From Lachnospiraceae bacterium (GTDB taxonomy: Bacteria > Bacillota > Clostridia > Lachnospirales > Lachnospiraceae), in contig CAJTBF010000005.1 of NCBI GenBank assembly GCA_910574195.1, forward strand, positions 124,001 to 188,000: 64,000 nucleotides of DNA. The letters run 5' to 3'. The notes below the pieces were generated by a model. That model was not told the origin of the DNA, did no database searches, and saw only the letters and a program-made list of their open reading frames with translations. The first letter of the stretch is position 1; each line of letters starts with the position of its first letter. The position numbers were made by a program, and so were the translations under genes. Positions 8,478 through 16,051 of this stretch are shown here, piece by piece.

Positions 8478-8927
8478 ATGAAATGTCCCTACTGCAGTAA
8501 CCCTGATACGCGCGTGATTGATTCCAGACCGGCAGAAGATAACAGTTCGATCCGCCGCCGTCGTTGTTGTGATGAATGTGGAAAGCGCTTTACGACATAT
8601 GAGAAGGTAGAGACGATTCCGTTAATTGTAATTAAAAAGGACAACACCCGGGAGCAGTATGAACGGGAAAAAATAGAGAGTGGTGTTCTCAATGCCTGTT
8701 ATAAACGACCGGTGTCCGCAGAAGAGATTCAAAAGATAGTGGATGCAATTGAATTGAAGATTGTGAACCGGGAGGAAAAAGAGATTCCAAGCAGTCTGAT
8801 CGGAGAGATTGTGATGGAAGGGCTAAAAGAGTTAGATCCGGTTGCGTATGTCCGCTTTGCATCCGTGTACCGGGAGTTCAAAGATGTGAATACATTTATG
8901 GATGAACTGAAAAATTTCATGAAATGA
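8478..8927 (+). CDS. nrdR: transcriptional repressor NrdR
   Basis: NrdR senses adenine nucleotides and represses ribonucleotide reductase genes. The 149 residues show the N-terminal zinc ribbon CPYCSNPDTRVIDSRP with the second pair CDEC (about 31-34), then the ATP-cone domain (about 49-139) starting near IPLIVIKKDNTREQYEREK. Length and order are standard. The ATG at 8478 follows AAAGGTGAGG. No ribonucleotide reductase gene lies in the window, so its targets are elsewhere. Confidence 0.97.
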   Translation: MKCPYCSNPDTRVIDSRPAEDNSSIRRRRCCDECGKRFTTYEKVETIPLIVIKKDNTREQYEREKIESGVLNACYKRPVSAEEIQKIVDAIELKIVNREEKEIPSSLIGEIVMEGLKELDPVAYVRFASVYREFKDVNTFMDELKNFMK

Positions 8928-8966
8928 ATTTTCTGAATTGAAAAAGAATGGATGCGTATATGATTG

Positions 8967-9032
8967 GCCGAAATCAGGTATCGCCGTGTGCTTACAGCCA
9001 TAGGCGGATGCCGGCAGGATTTCGGCTTTTTT
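8967..9032 (+). terminator. intrinsic terminator after nrdR
   Basis: GCCGAAATC (8967-8975) pairs with GATTTCGGC (9018-9026) and is followed by six T. The long loop holds a second stem, ATCGCC with GGCGGAT. Confidence 0.75.
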
Positions 9033-9049
9033 AAATTTGTTATGGAAAT

Positions 9050-9112
9050 GATAACAGGGAGGCCGAAGGCTGAGCTATTACAACGCTTTGTAACTGTTCA
9101 GCTCGTATAAAA
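9050..9112 (+). repeat. family B repeat fragment
   Basis: This short relative of the family B block has ATAACAGGGAGGCCGAAGGC, then TGAGCTATTAC, then a reversed GTAACTGTTCAGCTC. The GGCCGAAGGCTGA string is shared with 21258-21272. Together with the next repeat it fills most of the gap between nrdR and the AI-2E permease gene. Confidence 0.5.
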
Positions 9113-9157
9113 AGAGTTCGGATCCTTGCATATTCTTTCTATCCGTGTTATTCTTTT

Positions 9158-9229
9158 TATATTTATTGAACGGCGTGTATCGTCTGCTCACTCGAAGGGT
9201 ATTTATGAGGGACACCCGATAGGGTAGAT
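9158..9229 (+). repeat. family A repeat, degenerate copy
   Basis: It keeps the layout of family A (TCGAAGGGTATTTATGAGGG, then ACACCCGATAGGGTA). The first hairpin (GGACAG with CTGTCC in good copies) has decayed. It ends 24 bp before the AI-2E permease start codon. Confidence 0.5.
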
Positions 9230-9252
9230 TTTTTAAAAACAGGAGGATGTCT

Positions 9253-10401
9253 ATGGACTTAAATAAAGAAAATATGCGAAAGGTCAGAGAATTGATTGTG
9301 TTTACGATTGTCATTCTGATCGCACTCTGGAAATATACACTGATTGTGGATTTTCTGGGCTTTCTTTTCAATATTTGTTTCCCGTTCCTTCTTGGCGGTG
9401 CGATTGCGTTTGTTCTGAATGTGCCCATGAGTTTTCTGGAACGGAATCTTTTTCAAAGTGAAGGAGCCGGGAAGCGGCGTCTGAGAAAGAAGCTGGCACG
9501 TCCGCTTAGTCTGACCTTGACGATCGTCTGTGTATTCGGCGTAATTGCATTGGTCATGTTTGTGGTGATTCCTCAGCTTGGCGCTACGTTTGTCAGTCTG
9601 GGAAGGAATATTCAGATTTTTATGCCGAACGCATTGGAGTGGATGGAGAAGTTGTTCCATGACAATGAAGAGATTATGGCGGCGTTGGAAAGTGTGAACA
9701 TGGATTGGGATAAGCTTTTGAACAGTGCGGTGGAATTCCTGAAAAACGGTGCGGGAAATGTGCTGGATTCCACCATGTCCGCGGCCAGAAGCATTATAAG
9801 CAGTATGACGACGTTTTTTATCGCGTTCGTGTTCTCATGTTATATTTTACTGCAGAAGGAATCGCTCCATGTACAGGTAAAGAAAATTTTGTATGCCTAT
9901 CTGCCGGAAAAAAGAATTCTGCCGATTTTAGAAGTGTGTTCCCTGACATACCAGACCTTTTCCAGTTTTTTGACCGGACAGTGTGTGGAAGCGTTGATTT
10001 TGGGAAGTATGTTTTTTGTGGTGATGGGATTGCTGCGTCTGCCATATGCGCTGCTGGTTGGCGTCTTGATCGCGTTTACAGCGTTGATTCCGATTTTTGG
10101 TGCGTTCATCGGGTGTATTGTAGGGGCGTTTTTGATTTTGATGGTCAATCCGGTACAGGCCGTGATTTTTGTTGGATTGTTCCTGGCATTGCAGCAGATC
10201 GAAGGCAATCTGATCTATCCAAAGGTGGTAGGAAATTCTGTGGGCCTTCCCTCCATCTGGGTGCTTGCAGCCGTAAGTATTGGCGGGAGTCTGATGGGTG
10301 TAGTTGGGATGCTGGTGTTTATTCCTCTGGTGTCTGTAGTCTATACATTGTTTCGCGGGGATGTATATAAGAGGCTGGAAGGAAAAAAGATTGAGATATA
10401 A
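9253..10401 (+). CDS. AI-2E family transporter (YtvI/PerM-like permease)
   Basis: The 382-residue integral membrane protein belongs to the AI-2E transporter superfamily. It has paired N-terminal helices, a soluble insert (about 90-170), then six helices. The insert contains LLNSAVEFLKNGAGNVLDS, and the conserved late motif is IEGNLIYPKVVGNSVGLPSIWVL. Members export small molecules or ions, and some act as Na+/H+ antiporters, so the autoinducer name should not be read as function. ATG 9253 is chosen, 6 nt after AGGAGG. The in-frame ATG at 9247 abuts the ribosome binding site. Confidence 0.9.
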   Translation: MDLNKENMRKVRELIVFTIVILIALWKYTLIVDFLGFLFNICFPFLLGGAIAFVLNVPMSFLERNLFQSEGAGKRRLRKKLARPLSLTLTIVCVFGVIALVMFVVIPQLGATFVSLGRNIQIFMPNALEWMEKLFHDNEEIMAALESVNMDWDKLLNSAVEFLKNGAGNVLDSTMSAARSIISSMTTFFIAFVFSCYILLQKESLHVQVKKILYAYLPEKRILPILEVCSLTYQTFSSFLTGQCVEALILGSMFFVVMGLLRLPYALLVGVLIAFTALIPIFGAFIGCIVGAFLILMVNPVQAVIFVGLFLALQQIEGNLIYPKVVGNSVGLPSIWVLAAVSIGGSLMGVVGMLVFIPLVSVVYTLFRGDVYKRLEGKKIEI

Positions 10402-10458
10402 AAAATATGTGAGTATACCTATTGGATGGGTGTAATTTACAAGATTTTGTACGGAACA

Positions 10459-10490
10459 ACGGGCCGACAGGGAATTTCCTGCCAGCCCGT
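10459..10490. terminator. shared hairpin between convergent genes
   Basis: ACGGGC (10459-10464) pairs with GCCCGT (10485-10490), with more pairing inside (CAGGGAA with TTCCTG). It lies between the AI-2E permease gene and the convergent aconitase-X operon. There is no clear U-run on either side, so it may only end or stabilise the two mRNAs. Confidence 0.45.
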
Positions 10491-10564
10491 CTTGTATGCC
10501 CTGGTACTCGCACCGGAACTCTTGTGCAAATATTTCGGTCAGCGATGCCGCCGTATCGCCGGGA

Positions 10565-11008
10565 TTATCCGATCCTGACCGTTCCGTCCTCCCCGACATA
10601 AACCTGCATTCCATCCTTTACATAATTCAGGAATTCTTCTCCCAGGGAATCAATCACCGGCATGGTTACGTCTTCCAGCCATACGTCGGCCAGTATAGCT
10701 CCTGCGGCCGCGAGGGAATCAATAGGCTCAGAGAACAGCATACAGGCAGGCTGCCTGTGCATGGAACAGGCACAGTATAGTACCAGTCCCCCGGTGGTAG
10801 AACCGATGGTGCGGGGAAGGCACAATGCTTTTCCGGCCATTTGTTTTCCATATAGTTCTGCATTATTCTGGTCGCCGCAGGTGGCGTTCTTATCTCCGAA
10901 CTGTAACGCTTTTTGAAACGAAGCCAGGGTATTTAATCCCCCGTGGGATACCAGGGCAATCGCCTTTACCTTTCCTGGAGATACCACTCTTCCTTTAAAT
11001 GTCTTCAT
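10565..11008 (-). CDS. aconitase X small (swivel) subunit
   Basis: This 147-residue protein matches the aconitase X swivel domain (DUF126). It has an N-terminal GRVVSPGKVKAIALVS strand region, the active-site loop PRTIGSTTGGLVLYC and the terminal IDSLGEEFLNYVKDGMQVYV barrel. In two-subunit aconitase X enzymes it pairs with the catalytic subunit encoded just upstream, with which its ATG overlaps by 4 bp (ATGA). Known bacterial members dehydrate cis-3-hydroxy-L-proline and archaeal members dehydrate phosphomevalonate. The substrate here is unknown. Its first residues follow the large-subunit stop directly, with a GGAGGG ribosome binding site inside that gene. Confidence 0.87.
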   Translation of the reverse strand: MKTFKGRVVSPGKVKAIALVSHGGLNTLASFQKALQFGDKNATCGDQNNAELYGKQMAGKALCLPRTIGSTTGGLVLYCACSMHRQPACMLFSEPIDSLAAAGAILADVWLEDVTMPVIDSLGEEFLNYVKDGMQVYVGEDGTVRIG

Positions 11009-12282
11009 GCTTTTATCCCTCCCGTTGTAATCTGCTGCAGGATTTCTTCGTCTGTATAATATCTTGCAGAGGTATAGGTGCGGAGCTTGTTGCTGGAAGT
11101 GATGACCGGCATACTTCCGCACAGTGGATTGTTCATATACATCAGCGGGCAAATATAGGATACGATTACGCCCGTTTTTTTCAGGGCTTTGCTGTATTTC
11201 GTCTCGTTAAAACGCGCGATTACCTGAGGCGCTGCGGTAAAGACCGTGGGAATGGCCACTTTAGTTCTTTTTGCCTCTTTTAGTCCTTTCAGGATACGCC
11301 GGGACCATGTGATTAATTGTTCATAACTCATATGGGGGCATCCCATGAAGCAGAGTTTCGGTTTTGCATCCTGTTTCTTCCAGATCACCGGGTAGCTGTC
11401 GTATACTCTTTGTAATTCCGCATCGTCGATTGCATAAGTTTTCGCATCTTCTGCAAGCAGGGCTCTTCCCTGCTGTGCTGCTTCCGGCGTGATCCCTTCC
11501 ACGTGATACAGTCCTACCGCGCCGTTGGAAGCTGTGGCTGCTCCAAAATCTTTGAGATAAGTTTTTGTTTGATCGTCCAAAGTGCCAAGCCATTTGTCCA
11601 GTCCTATGATATAAGGGACATCCTCCATCACTTTCATCCCGATGGCCGAGCCCAGAAGCTGGGCTTCCGGTTTCTTACTTGTGCGGATTTCAATGATCCA
11701 TTTGGCTTTTCTGCCCTGGTCTGTCAACAGTCCGAAATTGGGGACGTAACCTACGATGGATCCCATCAGATCAATGATGCCTGAATTACGGTTACATCTT
11801 GCGCCCAGTACAGAATTGGCGTAGACCACCGCTGAGGATTCGGACCAGGAGAGAATTTCGCCCTGTTTTGGCGTGTTTCCTACTTCATCCATGTAACAGG
11901 TACAGGTATATGCTTTATCATTTAGGATTCCCAGTTGTTCCAGTTGCCGTTCGTATTCCTCCTGCTTTGTATACATGAGTTTTTTAAACACGAGTTTTTG
12001 CAGCAGGGAACTCGGTACATTTGGATCCATCGGTCTGGGGTCCACGGAAAACTGTTGTTTGGATACCGCGCCTTCTTCAATCAATTGATCAAACAGTGTG
12101 TAAATAGAGGCCAGGCCTTTCAGACCGAAGGAAGTGACCAGATGGTTGTATTTGCTGGTAATTTCCACCATGGATTCCGCTCCGAACAGTTCCCCATAGC
12201 GGACCAGAGTCTCCATGACCTTTGCAATGGTCTTCCCTTTCGTACCTTCCAGAATGCGTTGTTGTTCTGGTGTCAGTTTCAT
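11005..12282 (-). CDS. aconitase X catalytic subunit (DUF521)
   Basis: The 425-residue protein is the catalytic subunit of a two-subunit aconitase X hydro-lyase. Marks include the N-terminal MKLTPEQQRILEG, SAVVYANSVLGARCNRNSG, the CFMGCPHMSYEQL block and late cysteines in SYICPLMYMNNPLCG. These are consistent with iron-sulfur ligands in this family. It overlaps the swivel subunit gene by 4 bp and follows the flavoenzyme gene by 20 bp, so the three form one transcript. The pairing with an ene-reductase-like flavoprotein suggests removal of water from a hydroxy acid, followed or preceded by redox chemistry at the double bond. That is inference from context. Confidence 0.88.
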   Translation of the reverse strand: MKLTPEQQRILEGTKGKTIAKVMETLVRYGELFGAESMVEITSKYNHLVTSFGLKGLASIYTLFDQLIEEGAVSKQQFSVDPRPMDPNVPSSLLQKLVFKKLMYTKQEEYERQLEQLGILNDKAYTCTCYMDEVGNTPKQGEILSWSESSAVVYANSVLGARCNRNSGIIDLMGSIVGYVPNFGLLTDQGRKAKWIIEIRTSKKPEAQLLGSAIGMKVMEDVPYIIGLDKWLGTLDDQTKTYLKDFGAATASNGAVGLYHVEGITPEAAQQGRALLAEDAKTYAIDDAELQRVYDSYPVIWKKQDAKPKLCFMGCPHMSYEQLITWSRRILKGLKEAKRTKVAIPTVFTAAPQVIARFNETKYSKALKKTGVIVSYICPLMYMNNPLCGSMPVITSSNKLRTYTSARYYTDEEILQQITTGGIKA

Positions 12283-12302
12283 TCCAATTTTCTCCTTCTA
12301 TG

Positions 12303-14357
12303 CTATATTTTCATTGCTACTTCGTAGGCTCTCCAGATGACTGTTCTCAGGTTCCCCACCTGATGGCAGTCTCCTACCAGGTGCACGTGCTTTTTTTCAG
12401 TTGTAAGGGGCGCCGGAAGATATCCGGCCGAACTGATCACGGAGTCACAGGCAATTTCGATTTCTTTGCCCTCCTTTGTGCGGCAGATGATTTTATTCTC
12501 CCGGACCTCTTTCAGGGTTGTTTCCAGATAAACCGGAATCTGATGCAGTGCGAACCATTCCCGCAGATAAGAACTGTTGGCAAGGCAAACGCCTTTCTGG
12601 GATACCAGATCATCCTTCATTTCCACGATGACAACTTCTCTGCCCTGCAAGGCCAGCTCGTAGGCAATTTCGCTTCCGGTCAGTCCACCGCCGATCACTG
12701 CAATTTTGCCCTGTACCGGAGTTCCGGTCAGATATTCGCAGGCCTCGACCATCCGCTCATGACCGATGACACTTTTCAGAACTCTTGCCTTAGAACCTGT
12801 GGCAACGATAATTTCTGCGTCGCCAAACCGGGACAGATCTTGAATTTCTTTCTCCAGGTGAATTTTGATCCCGAGCGTATCCATCTGATGTCTGTACCAG
12901 GCCAGCAATTCCCGCAATTTCCCTTTGTAGGACTCAGCGCTGGCGGCAATGAAAGTTCCTCCCAGTTCTTTCGATTTTTCATAGATTACCGGCTCATGTC
13001 CCCGGAGTTTCAATACTCTTGCCGCTTCCATACCGCCGATACCGCCGCCGATGATTGCCACCTTTTTCGGATGAGATGTCTTTTTTATGTAATGCTTTCC
13101 GGTCTGCATTGTCTCTGCATTTACTGCACATCTTGCAAGATGGAGACTGTCGAAGAGTTCCTGATCGTTGGGAACGCCTTTGTAATGGCACATATTGAAA
13201 CAGCCGTTGTGACAGAGGATACAGGGACGAATCGATTCTTCCTGCCCCTTCATCAACTTGGTTACCCATTCCCGGTCAGCCAGAAAATTCCTTGCAAATC
13301 CGGCGCCGTCCAACTTTCCTTCCCGGATGGAATCTGCCGCTGTGCAGGGATCCATTCTTCCTGCGCAGACAACCGGGATATCCACGAATTTTTTGATATG
13401 CTCCACATCCTCCAGATTGCAGTTTTCCGGCATATAGATCGGTGGGTGCGCCCAGTACCATGCGTCGTAAGTTCCGTTATCGCAGTTCAGCATGTCATAT
13501 CCTGCATCCTGCAGGTATTTTGCCGCCCTTTCGGATTCTTCCATATCCCGTCCGACCTCTGAAAAGTCTTCTCCCGGAAGCGCCCCTTCCCGGAAATTCT
13601 TGGTCTTGGATACCACGCTGTACCGCAGGGATACGGGAAAATCTTTGCCGCATACCTTTTTGATGGCTTTTACGATTTCTACTGCGAACCGGTAACGGTT
13701 CTCGAAGGATCCGCCGTAGCGGTCTGTTCTTTGGTTGACGTATTTCAGGGTGAACTGATCCAGCAGATATCCTTCGTGAACTGCATGTACTTCAATGCCG
13801 TCTACGCCTGCATCCTTTAATTTTTTTGCACATTTGGCAAAGGCCGCCACAAATTCCCGAATCTCTTCCACGGTCATCTCGCGGGAAGGGATCTTATCCG
13901 ACCAGCGGTTTGGAGAAGGACTTGCTGTTGCGGTGATCTTGTCGAGATCCATGAAGGGCTTGGACAATACCCGCAGCGCTTTGTTCGTGTATAGTTTCTC
14001 CATCATCTCACTGACAGTAAAGGAACGGCCGAAGCCTGCCGTTAACTGCACAAACAGTTTTGCGCCTGTCTTGTGAAACTCCGGCATCCATGCGGCCAGA
14101 TCCCGGTACATTTTGTCATTTTTATACAACCATTGCCCGAACATGGGGTTGTACACCGGCTGACATCCCGGAAGCACAAGTCCTGTGTTGTTTTTTGCAA
14201 CCTCCAGGATGAACTTTGCCCCTTCCTTATCAAAATGATTCTTTTCCATCCAGCCTAACAGGTTTGTTCCCCCCATGGAGGTCAACACGATTCGGTTTTT
14301 GATCTCGCAGTTTCCTATTTTCCATGGGGTAAATAACGGTTCTAATCTTTTGTCCAT
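12303..14357 (-). CDS. old-yellow-enzyme-type iron-sulfur flavoprotein (NADH:flavin oxidoreductase)
   Basis: The 684-residue enzyme has the two-part layout of 2-enoate reductase, dienoyl-CoA reductase and the Bai flavoenzymes. Residues 1-370 are an FMN TIM barrel (LEPLFTPWKIGNCEIKNRIV, the VDGIEVHAVHEGYLLDQF catalytic region, YGGSFENRYRF). A cysteine cluster for one 4Fe-4S follows (ILCHNGCFNMCHYKG). The C-terminal half binds nucleotides (KVAIIGGGIGGMEAARVLK and a second KIAVIGGGLTGSEIAYEL). The tyrosine position of the barrel motif is replaced by EGY context, so activity should not be assumed. The start at 14357 follows AAGGAG. It leads the aconitase X operon, and the substrate is unknown. 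Confidence 0.88.
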   Translation of the reverse strand: MDKRLEPLFTPWKIGNCEIKNRIVLTSMGGTNLLGWMEKNHFDKEGAKFILEVAKNNTGLVLPGCQPVYNPMFGQWLYKNDKMYRDLAAWMPEFHKTGAKLFVQLTAGFGRSFTVSEMMEKLYTNKALRVLSKPFMDLDKITATASPSPNRWSDKIPSREMTVEEIREFVAAFAKCAKKLKDAGVDGIEVHAVHEGYLLDQFTLKYVNQRTDRYGGSFENRYRFAVEIVKAIKKVCGKDFPVSLRYSVVSKTKNFREGALPGEDFSEVGRDMEESERAAKYLQDAGYDMLNCDNGTYDAWYWAHPPIYMPENCNLEDVEHIKKFVDIPVVCAGRMDPCTAADSIREGKLDGAGFARNFLADREWVTKLMKGQEESIRPCILCHNGCFNMCHYKGVPNDQELFDSLHLARCAVNAETMQTGKHYIKKTSHPKKVAIIGGGIGGMEAARVLKLRGHEPVIYEKSKELGGTFIAASAESYKGKLRELLAWYRHQMDTLGIKIHLEKEIQDLSRFGDAEIIVATGSKARVLKSVIGHERMVEACEYLTGTPVQGKIAVIGGGLTGSEIAYELALQGREVVIVEMKDDLVSQKGVCLANSSYLREWFALHQIPVYLETTLKEVRENKIICRTKEGKEIEIACDSVISSAGYLPAPLTTEKKHVHLVGDCHQVGNLRTVIWRAYEVAMKI

Positions 14358-14383
14358 AAAAAAACTCCTTTCACGTTCACTAC

Positions 14384-14436
14384 TGGACAACTGTCCAACT
14401 TTCTTTTATAATAACCGGTAAAAGAAAAATTAACAA
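14384..14436 (-). promoter_or_regulatory. promoter and TetR-type operator of the flavoenzyme operon
   Basis: The minus-strand -35 TTGTTA (14431-14436) and -10 TATTAT (14408-14413) are 17 bp apart. A dyad, TGGACA-AC-TGTCCA (14384-14397), lies just past the expected start point, where a bound repressor would block transcription. A half-copy, TGGACA, lies at about 14466. The divergent TetR gene at 14543 is the natural candidate regulator. Confidence 0.6.
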
Positions 14437-14542
14437 GCATCCAATTACCGAAAATATTCCATTCATGGACACAACTGGAATGATTGTACAATAACCGTGT
14501 TTGTCTTCAGGAAAAGAGAGAGTGATGTCAGGAGGAGTTCCT

Positions 14543-15115
14543 ATGGATCGACGAGTGAGAAAAACGAAGGCTGCTATTACAGATGCATTGCTGACTTTGA
14601 GTAAAAAGAAAAAATTGTCTGCGATTTCCGTTCGGGAGCTGGCAGAAGCGGCAGATATTCCCAGAAGCACCTTTTATCTTCATTATCACTGTATTGATGA
14701 TGTGATCCATGAATATCTGGATGAATACACCAGAGATATGTCAGAATTTATGAAGAAAGATTTCACGATGCTTCAGACGGGGAATCGCCAATTGTTCCTG
14801 AGCATGTTGGAGTACATGTGGATGCATCGACAGCTCGCGCATCTTTTCTTCTGCGAGGAATTATCCGCCGCTTCGTTCAGGTACATTGAGGAAGTTCTAT
14901 TTCCTCTGTTAATCAAACGCTTTCAGAAACAGGACGGGATTCAGGATGAACAACTTCTTCATGATATGGCGTTGTTTTCTGCCCAGGGTTCTATTGCACT
15001 GATCATACAGTGGATCCATCAGGGGTTCCCCTGTTCTCCGGAAGAGATGACAGACCGTATTGTAAACGCAATCCGGGCTTATACAAGTTATTTTACCGAG
15101 ATGTTTCCGTTGTAG
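14543..15115 (+). CDS. TetR-family regulator next to the flavoenzyme operon
   Basis: The 190-residue protein has the TetR N-terminal domain: RKTKAAITDALLTLSKKKKL, then ISVRELAEAADIPRSTFYLHYHCIDDVI. A helical ligand-binding half follows, typical of the DhaS-like Bacillota group. The start at 14543 lies 7 nt after GGAGGAG. It is divergent from the old-yellow-enzyme/aconitase X operon, so it probably controls that operon through the 14384-14397 dyad. The inducer may be the operon's unknown substrate. Confidence 0.9.
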   Translation: MDRRVRKTKAAITDALLTLSKKKKLSAISVRELAEAADIPRSTFYLHYHCIDDVIHEYLDEYTRDMSEFMKKDFTMLQTGNRQLFLSMLEYMWMHRQLAHLFFCEELSAASFRYIEEVLFPLLIKRFQKQDGIQDEQLLHDMALFSAQGSIALIIQWIHQGFPCSPEEMTDRIVNAIRAYTSYFTEMFPL

Positions 15116-15127
15116 TTTTGTTGGTAT

Positions 15128-15745
15128 TTATGTTGTTGCATCGGAAATGACATGATTTCGGATGATGGCACGGATGGCGTTATAAAGATCCGGTTTCAAC
15201 TCCTGAAAGCTTACAGGTTCATTTTCCAGAATCGTACTGTAACAGGCGGAACTGGCCAATTCCATAATCAGGAAAAGCATGGTTTCCGGAGAACGAAGCC
15301 TAAGAGAAGTATTTTCCTGAATCAATTCCTGGAAATAGTCCAGACCATTAAAATCAGAATCAGCCTCGTTCCTGGTGACAGCCTGGCGAAAGACGCCCCA
15401 GCTTAGATTTTTGTAAATGAATTGCAGGATAGGTTTGTTGTTTTCCAGTTTGCCAATCACATAATCTACAATAAAAATAATCTTATCTTCAAAAGAAGAG
15501 ATCTCTGTCTTTTGCAGTTCTTTGTGCGCGGCCAGAAATAGTTTTCCGGCTGTCTTTGATACAAGACGGTCGCGGACTTCATACTTGTCTTTAAAATAGA
15601 GGTAAAAGGTTCCCTTTGCGACACCTGCGTTCTGTACGATGTCATGAATGGAAGTTTTTGCGATTCCCTGTGATAAAAATAAATCGTATGCACTTTTAAA
15701 AAGTGCTTCCAGTTTTATTTGCTTATTCTCTGCGGCTTTTCCCAT
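15128..15745 (-). CDS. TetR-family regulator of the MMPL exporter genes
   Basis: The 205-residue protein starts with a TetR domain (IKLEALFKSAYDLFLSQG, then IHDIVQNAGVAKGTFYLYFKDKYEV). A long helical C-terminal domain follows. It is divergent from the MMPL exporter gene, and the shared region holds three copies of one 13-bp dyad over both promoters, the usual picture of autoregulation plus exporter control. Its 3' end is only 12 bp from that of the convergent TetR gene at 14543, with no terminator between them. Confidence 0.92.
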   Translation of the reverse strand: MGKAAENKQIKLEALFKSAYDLFLSQGIAKTSIHDIVQNAGVAKGTFYLYFKDKYEVRDRLVSKTAGKLFLAAHKELQKTEISSFEDKIIFIVDYVIGKLENNKPILQFIYKNLSWGVFRQAVTRNEADSDFNGLDYFQELIQENTSLRLRSPETMLFLIMELASSACYSTILENEPVSFQELKPDLYNAIRAIIRNHVISDATT

Positions 15746-15786
15746 GAATCTTCCCTTCTTCCTGTCCTCTGGAGGCGGCTGTTTTC

Positions 15787-15890
15787 TGTCTGATAAAGTA
15801 TCTCCTTTTGTTCATTCCGGTATTCCCATCCGGGCATCCCGTAATACATACCCCATCCGGTGCAGGCGGATAGGTTATGCTATCTGGTAA
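15787..15890 (-). repeat. family A repeat, inverted copy
   Basis: Read on the minus strand it contains GGGTATGTATTACGGGATGC, then CCGGATGGGAATA, and ends in GATACTTTATCAGACAG. These are family A landmarks in a rearranged, partly doubled order. It lies between the TetR gene and its promoter, so it would be in that gene's 5' leader. Confidence 0.55.
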
Positions 15891-15925
15891 GGTATTTTTG
15901 CTAAATAAAGGAATGTTACAATAGT

Positions 15926-16030
15926 AGTATATATGAAAAATGACTAAAAGTCAATTTTATTATTGAAAAATATTGACTTTTAGTCATTTTTATTATATAG
16001 TACAGAAAAGCAAAAAATGACTGATAGTCA
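15926..16030. promoter_or_regulatory. divergent promoters with three TGACTnnnAGTCA operators
   Basis: The 13-bp dyad TGACTnnnAGTCA occurs at 15941-15953, 15974-15986 and 16018-16030. The first overlaps the minus-strand -35 (TTGACT, 15949-15954; -10 TATACT, 15926-15931; spacer 17). The second overlaps the plus-strand -35 (TTGACT, 15973-15978; -10 TATAGT, 15996-16001; spacer 17). The first two sites and their flanks are also mirror images of each other, over about 20 bp per arm. Confidence 0.8.
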
Positions 16031-16051
16031 CAAAATGAAGGAGGAGGTAAT

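Noticed and set aside
8987-9001. Small riboswitch in the nrdR 3' region
   Set aside because: The structure is explained as the inner stem of a long-loop terminator; no known riboswitch core is visible.
12222-13562. 446-codon open frame on the plus strand across the flavoenzyme gene
   Set aside because: It is antisense to a protein with clear FMN, Fe-S and FAD motifs, is rich in Cys, Phe and His without domain sense, and has no ribosome binding site.
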